Assembly: GCA_934474025.1 (NCBI GenBank)
Contig: CAKSMF010000004.1
Span: forward strand, 124,001 to 188,000
DNA length: 64,000 nt
Direction: 5' to 3'
Origin: an uncultured Ruminococcus sp.
GTDB lineage: Bacteria > Bacillota > Clostridia > Oscillospirales > Ruminococcaceae
The position numbers were made by a program, and so were the translations under genes. The notes under the pieces are model-generated. The model had not been told where the DNA came from and made no database searches. It saw nothing but the letters and a program-made list of their open reading frames with translations. Positions 25,758 through 34,996 of this stretch are shown here, piece after piece; the stretch's first letter is position 1, and every line of letters starts with the position of its first letter.

Positions 25758-28022
25758 ATGAATAAAAACGACGACAAAATAAAAAGAACTTTAGAAAATG
25801 AAGAAATTCCTAAAGAACTTGAACCCGAAAACATTAAAAAGATACTTGACGAAAAAGCACCTGCTCAAAAACGTAAAAATATCAAATTTAACCGCAAATT
25901 TGCTGAAAAAGTAACAGCTATTGCATCAGCGTGTGCAGTTATTGCGGGAGGTTCAGTAATTTATTACAATTCCAGTAAGGGAAATGTTCCACAACAGGCA
26001 GAAATAATGGATTCATCAATAGCACTTGAAAAAGTCGAATCATCAGAAAACAATATTCAGCCATTAGCTAAAAAAGGCAGTTACATGAATGGTGCTGAAA
26101 ATTATGAGCAAATATATTCAATGATTAAAAAATCTTCTGAAAACTCTGATTCAGGATTAACTACTGGTGCAAAATATGCCTCATTGGAAACTGCTGAAGC
26201 CGTTGGCGAAGAAAACGGTTTTGATGACTCATTTGCATATGATTCAGCAGATGAAGCAGTACAAAATGATGAAATCACAGAACAAGAAGATTCCTTTGTG
26301 CCAGAAACAGAAGAAACTTCAGAAGAAAATACCACTGAATATTCCAAAACATATAATCAGGAAGAAAACGTCCTTGAAGCCGATATCGTAAAAACAGACG
26401 GCAAAAATATTTATTATGTAAATAATAGCTATGATGACAACTATAAAAACATTTCAGAAATACATTATGCATCTGTTGATAATGGTATATTCACAAATTC
26501 AGGAAGTATAAATCTTAATGATGCTTTATCAGGATATTTCGGGGAAAACTATTCAACACAGGTATATGTTCAGGATATGTACCTCTATAATGATATGATT
26601 GCAGTATTAGGTACTGTCGATGCTTACAACGACTCAGACGAAAGCGAATGGTGGGATTATAAAACTTCTTGTTTTGTAACATTTTACACAATCGGCGAAA
26701 ATCCGGAACTTATTGACACATATTATCAAGACGGCAGTTATAATGATGTAAGAATAACTCCTGAAGGATATATGTATCTTATTACTGACTATTCCCCTGT
26801 AAGTTATTCATACATTGAAGACGCTGAACAGATTGAAAAATATATCCCCTCATGTGGAGTATCCGAACAAGTAGAATGCATTCCGGCTGAAAACATACTC
26901 CTGCCATCAGATGACTTTGAAGAAACATTTACTCCCGGTTATTCTGTTATAGGAAGTATTGACCTTACACAAGCAGGAACTTTTACGCCAGTTGAAACAA
27001 AAGCTCTTGCCGGTTATTCCGGTGATATATATTGTTCCGGCGAAAATCTCTATACAACATTGAGCGGAGACGAAACCGAAATTACACGTATATCAATAAA
27101 TTCCGGTATAATAAATCCAGAAGCTTCCGGCACTGTAAGCGGTCGTGTAAAAGACCAGTTTTCAATGAGCGAATATGATGGATATTTCAGAATTGCCGTA
27201 ACTAATGACGAATATGAAGAAACTTACCACAGCTATTCTGATAATGAAACCGCTTGGGACAGAGTTAAAAACAAGTTGACAGGTGAAGAAAGCGGATACT
27301 ATTCATATGACCTCACTAAACGTGACAACAGATTATATGTTCTTGATATGGATTTGAATATTGTCGGCAGTGTTGAGGATTTTGGTATTGACGAAGAAAT
27401 AAAATCTGTTAAATTCCGTGGCAATATGGCTTATGTTGTAACTTACGAACAGACAGACCCATTATTTGCGATAGACCTTAGCGACCCTGCAAATCCTACT
27501 ATCCTTGACGAATTTAAAATACTTGGCTACAGCACATATATGCAGGAATGGGACGATAACAAATTGCTTGGATTCGGCGTAAATGCAGATGAAGACGGCA
27601 TTGAAACAGGTATAAAACTTACAATGTTTGATAGTTCTGACCCATATAACCTCAATGCATTAGCAACTTATACTCTCGACAGAACAGAAGATGAATGGCT
27701 TTATTCCGAGGCTGTATATGAAAGAAAAGCATTACTCATTGCTCCTGAAAAGAATCTTATCGGAATCCCCGTCGTAATTGAAAACTATGCTTATTATGAC
27801 ACTGAATCAGAAATCAATAATACTTCAAAATATATGTTCTTTGAATATAATGACGGTGAATTCACTCTTAAAGGCGAAATAAGCAATATTGAAAATACTC
27901 CATGGGTAAGCGGATTTTGCAGAGCAGTTTATATCGGCGACTATGTTTATGCATTAGCAGGAGATAAATTTGTTTCTGCCGATATAGAAACTATTACTGA
28001 ATGTGACAGAATAGACTTCTGA
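25758..28022 (+). CDS. membrane-anchored beta-propeller protein, likely regulator of the adjacent sigma factor
   Basis: 754 residues. A charged 50-residue cytoplasmic N-terminus (NEEIPKELEPENIKKILDEK), one transmembrane span (about 51-70), an acidic linker, then a long extracellular domain starting NVLEADIVKTDGKNIYYVNN, the entry motif of the PF09826 beta-propeller family. Repeated blade motifs include LYVLDMDLNIVGSVEDFG and PLFAIDLSDPANPTILDEFK. RBS AAAGGAG, 15 bases after the sigma gene. Topology and pairing suggest that the propeller senses something outside the cell and the N-terminus holds the sigma factor. No cysteine/histidine zinc anti-sigma motif is seen, so the regulatory role is inferred. 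Confidence 0.85.
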   Translation: MNKNDDKIKRTLENEEIPKELEPENIKKILDEKAPAQKRKNIKFNRKFAEKVTAIASACAVIAGGSVIYYNSSKGNVPQQAEIMDSSIALEKVESSENNIQPLAKKGSYMNGAENYEQIYSMIKKSSENSDSGLTTGAKYASLETAEAVGEENGFDDSFAYDSADEAVQNDEITEQEDSFVPETEETSEENTTEYSKTYNQEENVLEADIVKTDGKNIYYVNNSYDDNYKNISEIHYASVDNGIFTNSGSINLNDALSGYFGENYSTQVYVQDMYLYNDMIAVLGTVDAYNDSDESEWWDYKTSCFVTFYTIGENPELIDTYYQDGSYNDVRITPEGYMYLITDYSPVSYSYIEDAEQIEKYIPSCGVSEQVECIPAENILLPSDDFEETFTPGYSVIGSIDLTQAGTFTPVETKALAGYSGDIYCSGENLYTTLSGDETEITRISINSGIINPEASGTVSGRVKDQFSMSEYDGYFRIAVTNDEYEETYHSYSDNETAWDRVKNKLTGEESGYYSYDLTKRDNRLYVLDMDLNIVGSVEDFGIDEEIKSVKFRGNMAYVVTYEQTDPLFAIDLSDPANPTILDEFKILGYSTYMQEWDDNKLLGFGVNADEDGIETGIKLTMFDSSDPYNLNALATYTLDRTEDEWLYSEAVYERKALLIAPEKNLIGIPVVIENYAYYDTESEINNTSKYMFFEYNDGEFTLKGEISNIENTPWVSGFCRAVYIGDYVYALAGDKFVSADIETITECDRIDF

Positions 28023-28030
28023 AAATAAAT

Positions 28031-28067
28031 AAAAAAGACCGTTTTTAAAAAAAGCGGTCTTTTTTTG
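28031..28067. terminator. bidirectional terminator between convergent genes
   Basis: Stem AAAAGACCG.../CGGTCTTTTT with poly-T on both strands, shared by the beta-propeller gene (plus) and the TSCPD gene (minus). Confidence 0.85.
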
Positions 28068-28072
28068 CGTAA

Positions 28073-28330
28073 TCAGCTATTCAAGGAATTGTAAGCTTCA
28101 CGGACAGCAATGCAAAGCTGGTCTGCACATGAAGTACTTCTTCCATTGCAAGTGTTGCCCTTGATTTTTTCTTCAATCTGTTCAACTGTCCAACCGTCGA
28201 GGATTTTGGAAATTGCTTTAAGGTTACCGTTACAGCCCCCGACAAAAGATATATTTGTAATAACATCTCCGTCAATATCAAAGCTTATTTCCTTTGAACA
28301 GACCATTTTAGTTTTGTAAGTATAACGCAT
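28073..28330 (-). CDS. TSCPD domain protein (TIGR03905 family)
   Basis: 85 residues. It matches the small TSCPD proteins: MRYTYKTKMVCSKEISFDID, FVGGCNGNLKAISKIL and a C-terminal CNGRSTSCADQLCIAVREA. The domain also occurs at the C-terminus of some ribonucleotide reductases. The conserved cysteines suggest metal or redox function, but the role is not established. RBS AAAGGAAAGG. It follows radA by 24 bases and may be cotranscribed. Confidence 0.85.
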   Translation of the reverse strand: MRYTYKTKMVCSKEISFDIDGDVITNISFVGGCNGNLKAISKILDGWTVEQIEEKIKGNTCNGRSTSCADQLCIAVREAYNSLNS

Positions 28331-28354
28331 TTTTAAACACTTCCTTTCCTTTAA

Positions 28355-29725
28355 CTATTTTATTACAGAAAAAGCTTGTTTTAAAGTGAATGCCGGAATA
28401 ATATTCATTGAATACTTGTCCGGATTTATAGAATTTGCTGAATGTTTAGGGATTATACAAGTCTTGAAACCCATTCTTTCAGCTTCACGGATACGCTGTT
28501 CTATATGCGAAACTGAACGGATTTCACCACCCAGACCTATCTCACCAAATGCTATAAGTTCATTGTCAATCTGCTTATCCATTATACTGGAATAAAGGGC
28601 GATAGCAACTGGTAAATCTCCGGCAGGTTCGTCAAGACTGAAACCACCTACAATATTAAGATAAACATCAAGTGAACCCATATATATTCCTAATCTTTTT
28701 TCAAGAACAGCTATAATTATATTAAGCCTATTAAAGTCGAATCCGGTAACCATACGGCGTGGAGCAGAATAATTTGTTTTAGTGGCAAGAGCCTGAACTT
28801 CCGCAAGTATAGGACGAGTTCCCTCCATGACACAAGCAACACACGTTCCGGAAACATTTGTAGGTCTGCCCTCAAGAAGCATCTGAGACGGATTTTCAAC
28901 TTCACGTAATCCCTTGTCAAGCATTTCAAAAACGCCTATTTCATTTGTAGAACCAAAACGGTTTTTAACAGCTCTCAACAGTCTGTAACTTTGATGACGT
29001 TCACCCTCAAAATACAATACAGCGTCAACAATATGTTCCATAACTTTAGGACCGGCAATAGCACCATCTTTGTTCACATGACCGACTATTATTAAAGGAA
29101 TTTCCAGTTTTTTAGCGGTATGCATGAAAAGATTGGTACATTCACGCACTTGTGTTATGCTCCCTGGACTTGACGAAATACGACTTATACTAACAGTCTG
29201 AATAGAATCTATAATAACAATATCGGGAGTACATGAGGAAATAGTTTCGGCAATAGCTTCTGCATCGGTTGAAGTGAGAATATAAAGGTTTTCTGTATCA
29301 ACCTCAAGACGCTTGGCACGAAGTTTTATTTGACGTGCTGATTCTTCACCGGAAACATATAATACAGAATGTTCCTGTCCTAAAAACTGACATATCTGTA
29401 AAAGAATAGTACTTTTACCTATACCGGGTTCACCGCCGAGAAGCACAAGTGAACCTTTTACCAATCCACCGCCAAGAACCCTGTTAAGTTCGCCTATTCC
29501 GGTATCGTAACGAACGTCATTGTCAACGCCAATCTGTTCAAGTTCTAAAATTTGTTCGGATAAATCGGGGGCGGATTGTGATGACGAACGTCCTGCTACT
29601 GCTGACGGTTGGGAAATATTTTCCTCAAAACTGTTCCATGCACCGCATGAGGGGCATTTGCCATTCCATTTAGAACTTTCATATCCGCATTGATTGCAAG
29701 TATAAATATATTTTGATTTAGCCAT
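28355..29725 (-). CDS. radA: DNA repair protein RadA
   Basis: 456 residues, the family's usual length. An N-terminal C4 zinc finger (CNQCG... CPSCG, about 10-31), a RecA-like ATPase with Walker A GGEPGIGKST (about 96-105), the RadA-specific KNRFGST motif, and a C-terminal Lon-like domain (VYLNIVGGFSLDEPAGDLPV). RadA drives branch migration of recombination intermediates. The weak RBS and the stop of the upstream lipoprotein gene only 5 bases away suggest coupling. Confidence 0.96.
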   Translation of the reverse strand: MAKSKYIYTCNQCGYESSKWNGKCPSCGAWNSFEENISQPSAVAGRSSSQSAPDLSEQILELEQIGVDNDVRYDTGIGELNRVLGGGLVKGSLVLLGGEPGIGKSTILLQICQFLGQEHSVLYVSGEESARQIKLRAKRLEVDTENLYILTSTDAEAIAETISSCTPDIVIIDSIQTVSISRISSSPGSITQVRECTNLFMHTAKKLEIPLIIVGHVNKDGAIAGPKVMEHIVDAVLYFEGERHQSYRLLRAVKNRFGSTNEIGVFEMLDKGLREVENPSQMLLEGRPTNVSGTCVACVMEGTRPILAEVQALATKTNYSAPRRMVTGFDFNRLNIIIAVLEKRLGIYMGSLDVYLNIVGGFSLDEPAGDLPVAIALYSSIMDKQIDNELIAFGEIGLGGEIRSVSHIEQRIREAERMGFKTCIIPKHSANSINPDKYSMNIIPAFTLKQAFSVIK

Positions 29726-29730
29726 GTTAT

Positions 29731-30816
29731 TTAACTCATAGAAGTTGTAATAGATTCTTCTGTAAGCAGATATTTTCTACCCACTTCCATGTGACTCCTT
29801 GAAACGTTGAAACTTGAAATATTATTATTGGTAAGTGACCAGCAAGCATTATTTGAACCGTCACCTATTGCATAAAATACAAGCTGTTCATTATCAAAAT
29901 ACAATTTACCATTATAACCATAAGAGCCATCAAGTTCAAGGAGAGAATTATTTGAAATATAGTATATCTTACATGAATCACTGTCTGAAGTGCCTTCTGA
30001 AACTATAAGTTCCGGCATTTCGTCACCGTTGAGGTCACAGAATTCAAAAGATGCATCTTTTCCCGATTCAGTTGCGGTTGCTAAATTAGCTTTAAGCTGT
30101 TCACTGAAAAGTTCCTTTTGTTTTGGAGTGAGTACAGCTCCCCAGCTTTCCGAACAATGAAGGGCATAGTCAATTGATGATGCACCAAAAGTATATTTTC
30201 TTCCTATTGAAATTGTACGGGCATTACGGTATTTTTCCATAGCCTCATCATATTCCGGAAGTGAAAGGTTTTCGCCGTTGATTTCGTGTTTTATTTCTGC
30301 TCCCTTTGAAGCTGAACCGCTGTTATCGCTATATGAAAAATATTCATTGAGAGAACGTCCGTCAAAGCTGATAAACTTTCCGACAACAAATCCATTGCCT
30401 GAATACTCATCATTTATAAGTTTAAGTTCCGGATAGTATACAAAAGAGCCATATTCTCCGAGAGAACCCACGCTTAATATCTGACCGTCTGAAACAGTAA
30501 ATATTTCACATTGAGTCTTGTGGTCATTATTTGCGGAAATAAAGAGTTCCGGAGTACCATCATTATTAATATCAAAAAGGTCAAAACGTGACTCTTCATA
30601 GCCATTCTGAGCTATTTCCGAATAATTTTCAGTACTGGCAAATTCGCTTAATTTTTGTTCATAAATGGACTGCCATTCAAAGACGATACTTCTCGGTGAA
30701 ACATTATTTATACCTGAATCTCCAGAATCTGAATTTTTTTTCTGATTTGAACAACTTACTGTAACGGAAGTCAGAACAAATGCAAGAAATATGGTAGTCA
30801 GCTTATTTAAATTCAC
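29731..30816 (-). CDS. lipoprotein with FG-GAP/VCBS-like repeats
   Basis: 361 residues from GTG 30816 (RBS GGGAGGAT). The N-terminus is a lipoprotein signal with lipobox TVSC (Cys 22). Two related segments carry calcium-loop-like motifs, DLFDINNDGTPELFIS and FEFCDLNGDEMPELIVS, as in FG-GAP/VCBS-type repeats of extracellular proteins. The function is unknown. It would be exported and lipidated by Lgt. Sigma-A promoter at 30852-30880. Confidence 0.75.
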   Translation of the reverse strand: MNLNKLTTIFLAFVLTSVTVSCSNQKKNSDSGDSGINNVSPRSIVFEWQSIYEQKLSEFASTENYSEIAQNGYEESRFDLFDINNDGTPELFISANNDHKTQCEIFTVSDGQILSVGSLGEYGSFVYYPELKLINDEYSGNGFVVGKFISFDGRSLNEYFSYSDNSGSASKGAEIKHEINGENLSLPEYDEAMEKYRNARTISIGRKYTFGASSIDYALHCSESWGAVLTPKQKELFSEQLKANLATATESGKDASFEFCDLNGDEMPELIVSEGTSDSDSCKIYYISNNSLLELDGSYGYNGKLYFDNEQLVFYAIGDGSNNACWSLTNNNISSFNVSRSHMEVGRKYLLTEESITTSMS

Positions 30817-30851
30817 TTGAAAAATCCTCCCAATTTTTTAATGCATAATAT

Positions 30852-30880
30852 ATTTTATCATATATATCATAAGATGTCAA
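30852..30880 (-). promoter_or_regulatory. sigma-A promoter for the lipoprotein-radA-TSCPD group
   Basis: On the minus strand: TTGACA (30880-30875), 17-base spacer and TAAAAT (30857-30852). Confidence 0.75.
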
Positions 30881-30911
30881 TTAAGATAATATTACGAAAA
30901 TACTACAAAAT

Positions 30912-31658
30912 TCAGAAAATATCTTCTGCAATTTTCTTATAAACTTTTGTATCAATAATATCATCAAGGTCATATTCAAAGTCGTCAAGTGTTTCCTCAT
31001 CAAGCATAAGTTTCCAGCCCTCATTTTTCAGTTTAACGGAATATACATATAATTTCATGCTTTTTTCTTCGTCTTTTCCCTTGAAAGTAAGTTCAGTTTT
31101 TAATTTATATGCTTTTTTTATTTTACAATCAATATTTTTGGAATCGCAAAATTCTTCAAGACTTTTTATTTCACGTTTTTTAGCGTCCTGTTTGTCAATG
31201 ATTTGAGCAGATATTTTAAAATGTTTTCCGAAATCGTCTTCAATGTATTCTTTTAATTCTTCCATGCCGTCTTTGGTTTCGTCGCAGAAGTCTTTCCAGC
31301 TTGAACTATCATCAACATTGTTTACTTTAAATTCTTCAATCATATCATCTGTCATTATCTGTTCAAGAATAAGTTCAATATTATTATGATTTATACCTCT
31401 GACCATTCTTTTCAAAGGTTTTTTATAAGCGTTTGCAGAACATGATGCCATAACAGAAATTATAAAAGCTACAAGAATTATTGCAGGAATAATAAACCTT
31501 TTTTTACTTTTAACTTTTGTTTTTTGAGTAGCGGAAGTGTCTGTATTTTGGTTTATGCTGTCCAAATCGATATCAGGAGTATATTTACTTTTTTGATTTT
31601 GACAATTGCAGACTTCATTTTCAGAAAGTTTTTTTCCGCAGTATTTGCAGAACGGCAT
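30912..31658 (-). CDS. zinc-ribbon membrane protein of unknown function
   Basis: 248 residues. An N-terminal zinc ribbon (Cys 4, 7, 17, 19: MPFCKYCGKK and CNCQ), a polar linker, one transmembrane segment (about 55-73), and an outer domain of about 170 residues rich in Asp, Glu and Lys. The outer part resembles the DUF4878-like lipocalin or NTF2-like folds often found after zinc-ribbon and membrane segments in Firmicutes, but I cannot assign it firmly. RBS AAAGGAGGA and a consensus promoter at 31725-31753, so it is probably monocistronic. Confidence 0.7.
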   Translation of the reverse strand: MPFCKYCGKKLSENEVCNCQNQKSKYTPDIDLDSINQNTDTSATQKTKVKSKKRFIIPAIILVAFIISVMASCSANAYKKPLKRMVRGINHNNIELILEQIMTDDMIEEFKVNNVDDSSSWKDFCDETKDGMEELKEYIEDDFGKHFKISAQIIDKQDAKKREIKSLEEFCDSKNIDCKIKKAYKLKTELTFKGKDEEKSMKLYVYSVKLKNEGWKLMLDEETLDDFEYDLDDIIDTKVYKKIAEDIF

Positions 31659-31724
31659 AAAAAGTCCTCCTTTAATTTTTGTCAGTCCTTTATCTGAAAA
31701 AAAATTTCAAATAATTTCTTATTA

Positions 31725-31753
31725 ATTATAATTCTTTTGATTAAGAATGTCAA
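31725..31753 (-). promoter_or_regulatory. sigma-A promoter for the zinc-ribbon protein gene
   Basis: On the minus strand: TTGACA (31753-31748), 17-base spacer and TATAAT (31730-31725), a perfect consensus. Confidence 0.82.
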
Positions 31754-31790
31754 TATAATATATGGGATTTCATTTGATTTTCACATATAA

Positions 31791-32516
31791 TTATTTGGCA
31801 TTTATAAAGTTATTTATTCCTGAAAAAATAGTAAATGCTACTTTACGCTGATATTCCTCATCAGTGAGAAGTGAAGCTTCTTCCGGATTTGATAGAAAAC
31901 CGCATTCAACCATTACAGTCGGATTTTTGCTGTAGTAGCATAAAAAAAGTTCTTTACCGCATTGTTTTATTTCACGGCTGTTATCAGGCTGTAAAAATTC
32001 TACAAACTTGCTTTGTATAGAACGTGCAAGACTTTCGTTTTTGTTGTTGCTTTCGGAATAGAACATCTGAGCCCCGCTGTAACGTGAATCCGTAAACTGA
32101 TTCTGATGTATTGAAATACAAACGGCATTATCATATTTATTGAAAAGTTTAAGCCTGTTATCCATATCAGAACTTTTTTGATTTGCTATTCCTTCAACGC
32201 CCTTATCATGTATGGAAATATCAGTATCACGAGTAACTTCAACCTGATATCCCGATACTGTCAGTAAATCCCTTAAAGTAAGCAGAATATTAAGGTTTAT
32301 TCCCTTTTCGCAAGTGCCGTCAACTGCCACACAACCGCCATCAAGTCCGCCATGACCTGCATCGAGTATGATAACAGGTTTTTCATCATTATACGATACC
32401 ATTGAAACAGGTACAGAATCAGAATCAGTACTTATATGGGTTAATGCAGTAAGTCCGAAAACAGCACACCCAAAAACTACCACTCCGCCTATAATTTTGC
32501 GTGTAATCTTTTTCAT
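31791..32516 (-). CDS. N-acetylmuramoyl-L-alanine amidase (Amidase_3, CwlD-like)
   Basis: 241 residues from ATG 32516, chosen because GGGAGGT precedes it and it starts a signal/anchor (KKITRKIIGGVVVFGCAVFG); the open frame continues 32 codons upstream without a suitable RBS. Amidase_3 motifs: ILDAGHGGLDGG (zinc His), a Glu in the middle, SIHQNQF (zinc His) and VECGFLSNPEEASLL (catalytic Glu). It cleaves the amide bond between MurNAc and the stem peptide. CwlD-like enzymes act in spore cortex maturation, but no sporulation gene is nearby here. Confidence 0.9.
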   Translation of the reverse strand: MKKITRKIIGGVVVFGCAVFGLTALTHISTDSDSVPVSMVSYNDEKPVIILDAGHGGLDGGCVAVDGTCEKGINLNILLTLRDLLTVSGYQVEVTRDTDISIHDKGVEGIANQKSSDMDNRLKLFNKYDNAVCISIHQNQFTDSRYSGAQMFYSESNNKNESLARSIQSKFVEFLQPDNSREIKQCGKELFLCYYSKNPTVMVECGFLSNPEEASLLTDEEYQRKVAFTIFSGINNFINAK

Positions 32517-32633
32517 AAAGAACCTCCCGTCTTTTTTTAAAGGATATGCAAAATTATTGCCTGCTATTCCAAATGGTAAATAATACAACTTGTCTGAAAA
32601 ATAAGGAAACAAATATATTTCAGAAATAATATA

Positions 32634-32773
32634 TCAATCCATAGTCGGTAATTTCACGAAAACTTATGAGTCAGTGTATTTTTGACTGTGATTTGTCTCA
32701 TATCAGTGTGGAATATCGATTTATCTTAACACCAATAAAGGTGGAAGAATTTTTGTTTACGTTTGTTAAAACT
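32634..32773 (-). repeat. intercistronic repeat, copy B
   Basis: About 140 bp, read on the minus strand, with TTAACAAACG, ATTCTTCCACC then TTTATTGGTG (a small hairpin), GATAAATCGATATTCC, CACTGATATGAG, CACAGTCAAAAATACACTGACTC and GAAATTACCGACTATGGATTGA. It sits downstream of the operon terminator and upstream of the amidase gene. Confidence 0.75.
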
Positions 32774-32808
32774 TTAACCCCGACTTAATTTTAAAAAATC
32801 GGGGTTTT
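32774..32808 (-). terminator. terminator at the end of the exopolysaccharide operon
   Basis: Stem AACCCCGA/TCGGGGTT with a 14-base AT loop. The T-run is better on the plus strand, but the only transcription arriving here is from glf on the minus strand. Confidence 0.65.
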
Positions 32809-32837
32809 TGTAATATTATCCTATAAATTACAATAGG

Positions 32838-33953
32838 TTAATTAAGTTCTTTATTTGCTCTGTCAAGTGCGGAAGCAATAACTGCGTCCATATCATAATA
32901 CTTGTATTCACCAAGACGACCGCCAAAAATAACGTTTTTCTCGTTTTCTGCCAAAGTCTTATATTGCTGATAAAGTTTACTATTCTTGTCATCATTGACA
33001 GGGTAATAAGGTTCATCACCTGGTTTCCACTCGGAACTATATTCACGGCTTATAACAGTTTTAGGAATATCATTTCCATTGCTGTCCTTACCAAACTCAA
33101 ACCATTTATGTTCAATAATTCGAGTCCATGGAGTTTCTCTGTCTGTATAATTAACAGCTGCATTGCCCTGAAAATTAGGAATATCAAGAAGTTCATTTTC
33201 AAATTTGACACTTCTGTATTCAAGAGTACCGAGTCTGAAATCAAAATAAGCATCAATAGCACCTGTATATACTATTTTGTCAGCAAGTTTATCAAGGTCT
33301 TGTTTGTTGAGAAGATAATCAACACCAAGACGTACTTCTATACCATCAAGCATATTTTCAATCATTCCAGTGTATCCACCTATTGGAATTCCCTGATAGA
33401 GTGCATTGAAATAGTTATTATCAAACGTAAGGCGAACAGGAAGTCTTTTAATAATAAATGCAGGAAGTTCCTTACAATCACGTCCCCACTGTTTTTCGGT
33501 GTAACCTTTTATAAGCTTTTCATAAATATCACGTCCGACAAGGGAAATAGCTTGTTCTTCAAGGTTTTTAGGTTCGCCTGTAATTTCCTTACGCTGTTCA
33601 GCAATCTTTTCAGACGCTTCTTCAGGAGTCACAACGCCCCACATTTTATTGAATGTATACATATTAAATGGGAGTGAATAAAGTTCGCCCTTATAATTTG
33701 CAACAGGAGAATTTGTAAAACGGTTAAATTCTGCAAATTGTGTTATATAATCCCATACACGTTTGTTATTTGTATGGAAAATATGAGCTCCATACTTATG
33801 GACATTGATTCCCTCAATATTTTCAGTATAGACATTACCGGCAATATTCGGACGCTTGTCAATAACAAGAACGCTTTTTCCAGCTTTTTTTGCCTCATGA
33901 GCGAATACAGCTCCATAAAGACCAGAGCCGACTATTAAATAATCATATTTCAT
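32838..33953 (-). CDS. glf: UDP-galactopyranose mutase
   Basis: 371 residues, the standard Glf length. An N-terminal FAD-binding motif (YLIVGSGLYGAVFAHEA), INVHKYGAHIFHTN, the EKQWGRDCKELP segment, FNALYQGIPIGGYT and the C-terminal GRLGEYKYYDMDAVI. It isomerises UDP-galactopyranose to UDP-galactofuranose in the cytoplasm, so the polymer made by this operon probably contains galactofuranose. It is the last gene of the operon, 3 bases after rfbB, with RBS CGGAGG. Confidence 0.97.
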   Translation of the reverse strand: MKYDYLIVGSGLYGAVFAHEAKKAGKSVLVIDKRPNIAGNVYTENIEGINVHKYGAHIFHTNNKRVWDYITQFAEFNRFTNSPVANYKGELYSLPFNMYTFNKMWGVVTPEEASEKIAEQRKEITGEPKNLEEQAISLVGRDIYEKLIKGYTEKQWGRDCKELPAFIIKRLPVRLTFDNNYFNALYQGIPIGGYTGMIENMLDGIEVRLGVDYLLNKQDLDKLADKIVYTGAIDAYFDFRLGTLEYRSVKFENELLDIPNFQGNAAVNYTDRETPWTRIIEHKWFEFGKDSNGNDIPKTVISREYSSEWKPGDEPYYPVNDDKNSKLYQQYKTLAENEKNVIFGGRLGEYKYYDMDAVIASALDRANKELN

Positions 33954-33956
33954 ATT

Positions 33957-34985
33957 TTAAACCTCCGCTCTGTTGCCGTACATTTTTTCATAGTAATTCT
34001 GATATTCTCCAGAAATAATAGTTTCCCACCATTCTTTATTATCAAGATACCATTTTATAGTTTTCTTTATACCGTCTGCAAACTTAGTTTCAGGAAGCCA
34101 ACCGAGTTCATTATGAATCTTAGTGGGGTCTATTGCATAACGCATATCATGACCTTTTCTGTCTTCAACATGAATTATAAGACTTTCTGGTTTGCCGAGT
34201 TCTTTACAGATAAGCTTTACAATATCTATGTTTTTCATTTCATTATGACCGCCTACGTTATAAACTTCGCCAACTCTGCCTTTATGAATGATAAGGTCAA
34301 TAGCACGGCAATGGTCTTCTACATAGAGCCAGTCACGAACATTCAGACCCTCGCCATAAACAGGAAGTGGCTTATCTGCAAGAGCATTTGCAATCATAAG
34401 CGGAATCAATTTTTCAGGGAAATGATAAGGACCATAGTTATTGGAACATCTTGAAATAGTCACAGGAAGCCCATAAGTTCTGTGATAAGCCATTACAAGA
34501 AGGTCTGCACTTGCTTTTGAAGCACTGTAAGGACTGCTTGCATGAATTGGAGTCTCCTCTGTAAAGAAAAGGTCAGGTCTGTCAAGTGGTAAATCGCCAT
34601 AGACTTCATCAGTTGACACCTGATGATAACGCTGAATGCCATATTTTCTGCAAGCGTCCATAAGGACCTGTGTTCCGAGAATGTTTGTCTGAAGAAAAAT
34701 TTCAGGGTTTTCGATTGAACGGTCAACATGAGATTCAGCAGCAAAGTTCACTACAATATCGGGCTTTTCTTCTTCAAAAAGTTTATATATAGAATTTCTG
34801 TCACATATATCAATTTTTACAAAACGAAAATTCGGGTTATTCATGACAGGTTCAAGAGTTGAAAGGTTACCTGCATATGTAAGCTTATCGAGACAAACTA
34901 TTCTGTAATCGGGATAAGTCTCAAGCATATGGAATACAAAGTTAGAACCGATAAATCCGGCACCGCCTGTAACAAATATATTCAT
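33957..34985 (-). CDS. rfbB: dTDP-glucose 4,6-dehydratase
   Basis: 342 residues from ATG 34985 (RBS TTGAGGA; the TTG at 35000 lies within it). Rossmann motif TGGAGFIGSNFV, substrate region STDEVYGDL, catalytic YSASKAS and the SNNYGPYHFPEKLIP signature. It makes dTDP-4-keto-6-deoxyglucose from dTDP-glucose. Its start overlaps the rfbA stop. rfbC and rfbD are absent from the window, so rhamnose is not the obvious product. The aminotransferase two genes upstream points to an amino-deoxy sugar. Confidence 0.95.
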   Translation of the reverse strand: MNIFVTGGAGFIGSNFVFHMLETYPDYRIVCLDKLTYAGNLSTLEPVMNNPNFRFVKIDICDRNSIYKLFEEEKPDIVVNFAAESHVDRSIENPEIFLQTNILGTQVLMDACRKYGIQRYHQVSTDEVYGDLPLDRPDLFFTEETPIHASSPYSASKASADLLVMAYHRTYGLPVTISRCSNNYGPYHFPEKLIPLMIANALADKPLPVYGEGLNVRDWLYVEDHCRAIDLIIHKGRVGEVYNVGGHNEMKNIDIVKLICKELGKPESLIIHVEDRKGHDMRYAIDPTKIHNELGWLPETKFADGIKKTIKWYLDNKEWWETIISGEYQNYYEKMYGNRAEV

Positions 34986-34996
34986 AATACAATTCC

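Larger units (their letters stand above)
32517..32837. other. 321-bp intergenic region between glf and the amidase gene
   Basis: No gene. In the direction of transcription (minus) it holds the exopolysaccharide operon terminator (32808-32774), repeat copy B (32773-32634), then the amidase leader. The leader includes a 24-base stretch (about 32564-32587) that matches 21 of 24 bases at about 48973-48996. Confidence 0.7.

Noticed and set aside
32964..33677. 237-residue open frame on the plus strand inside glf
   Set aside because: Antisense to a complete glf gene, with Ile/Phe-rich composition expected from a shadow frame.
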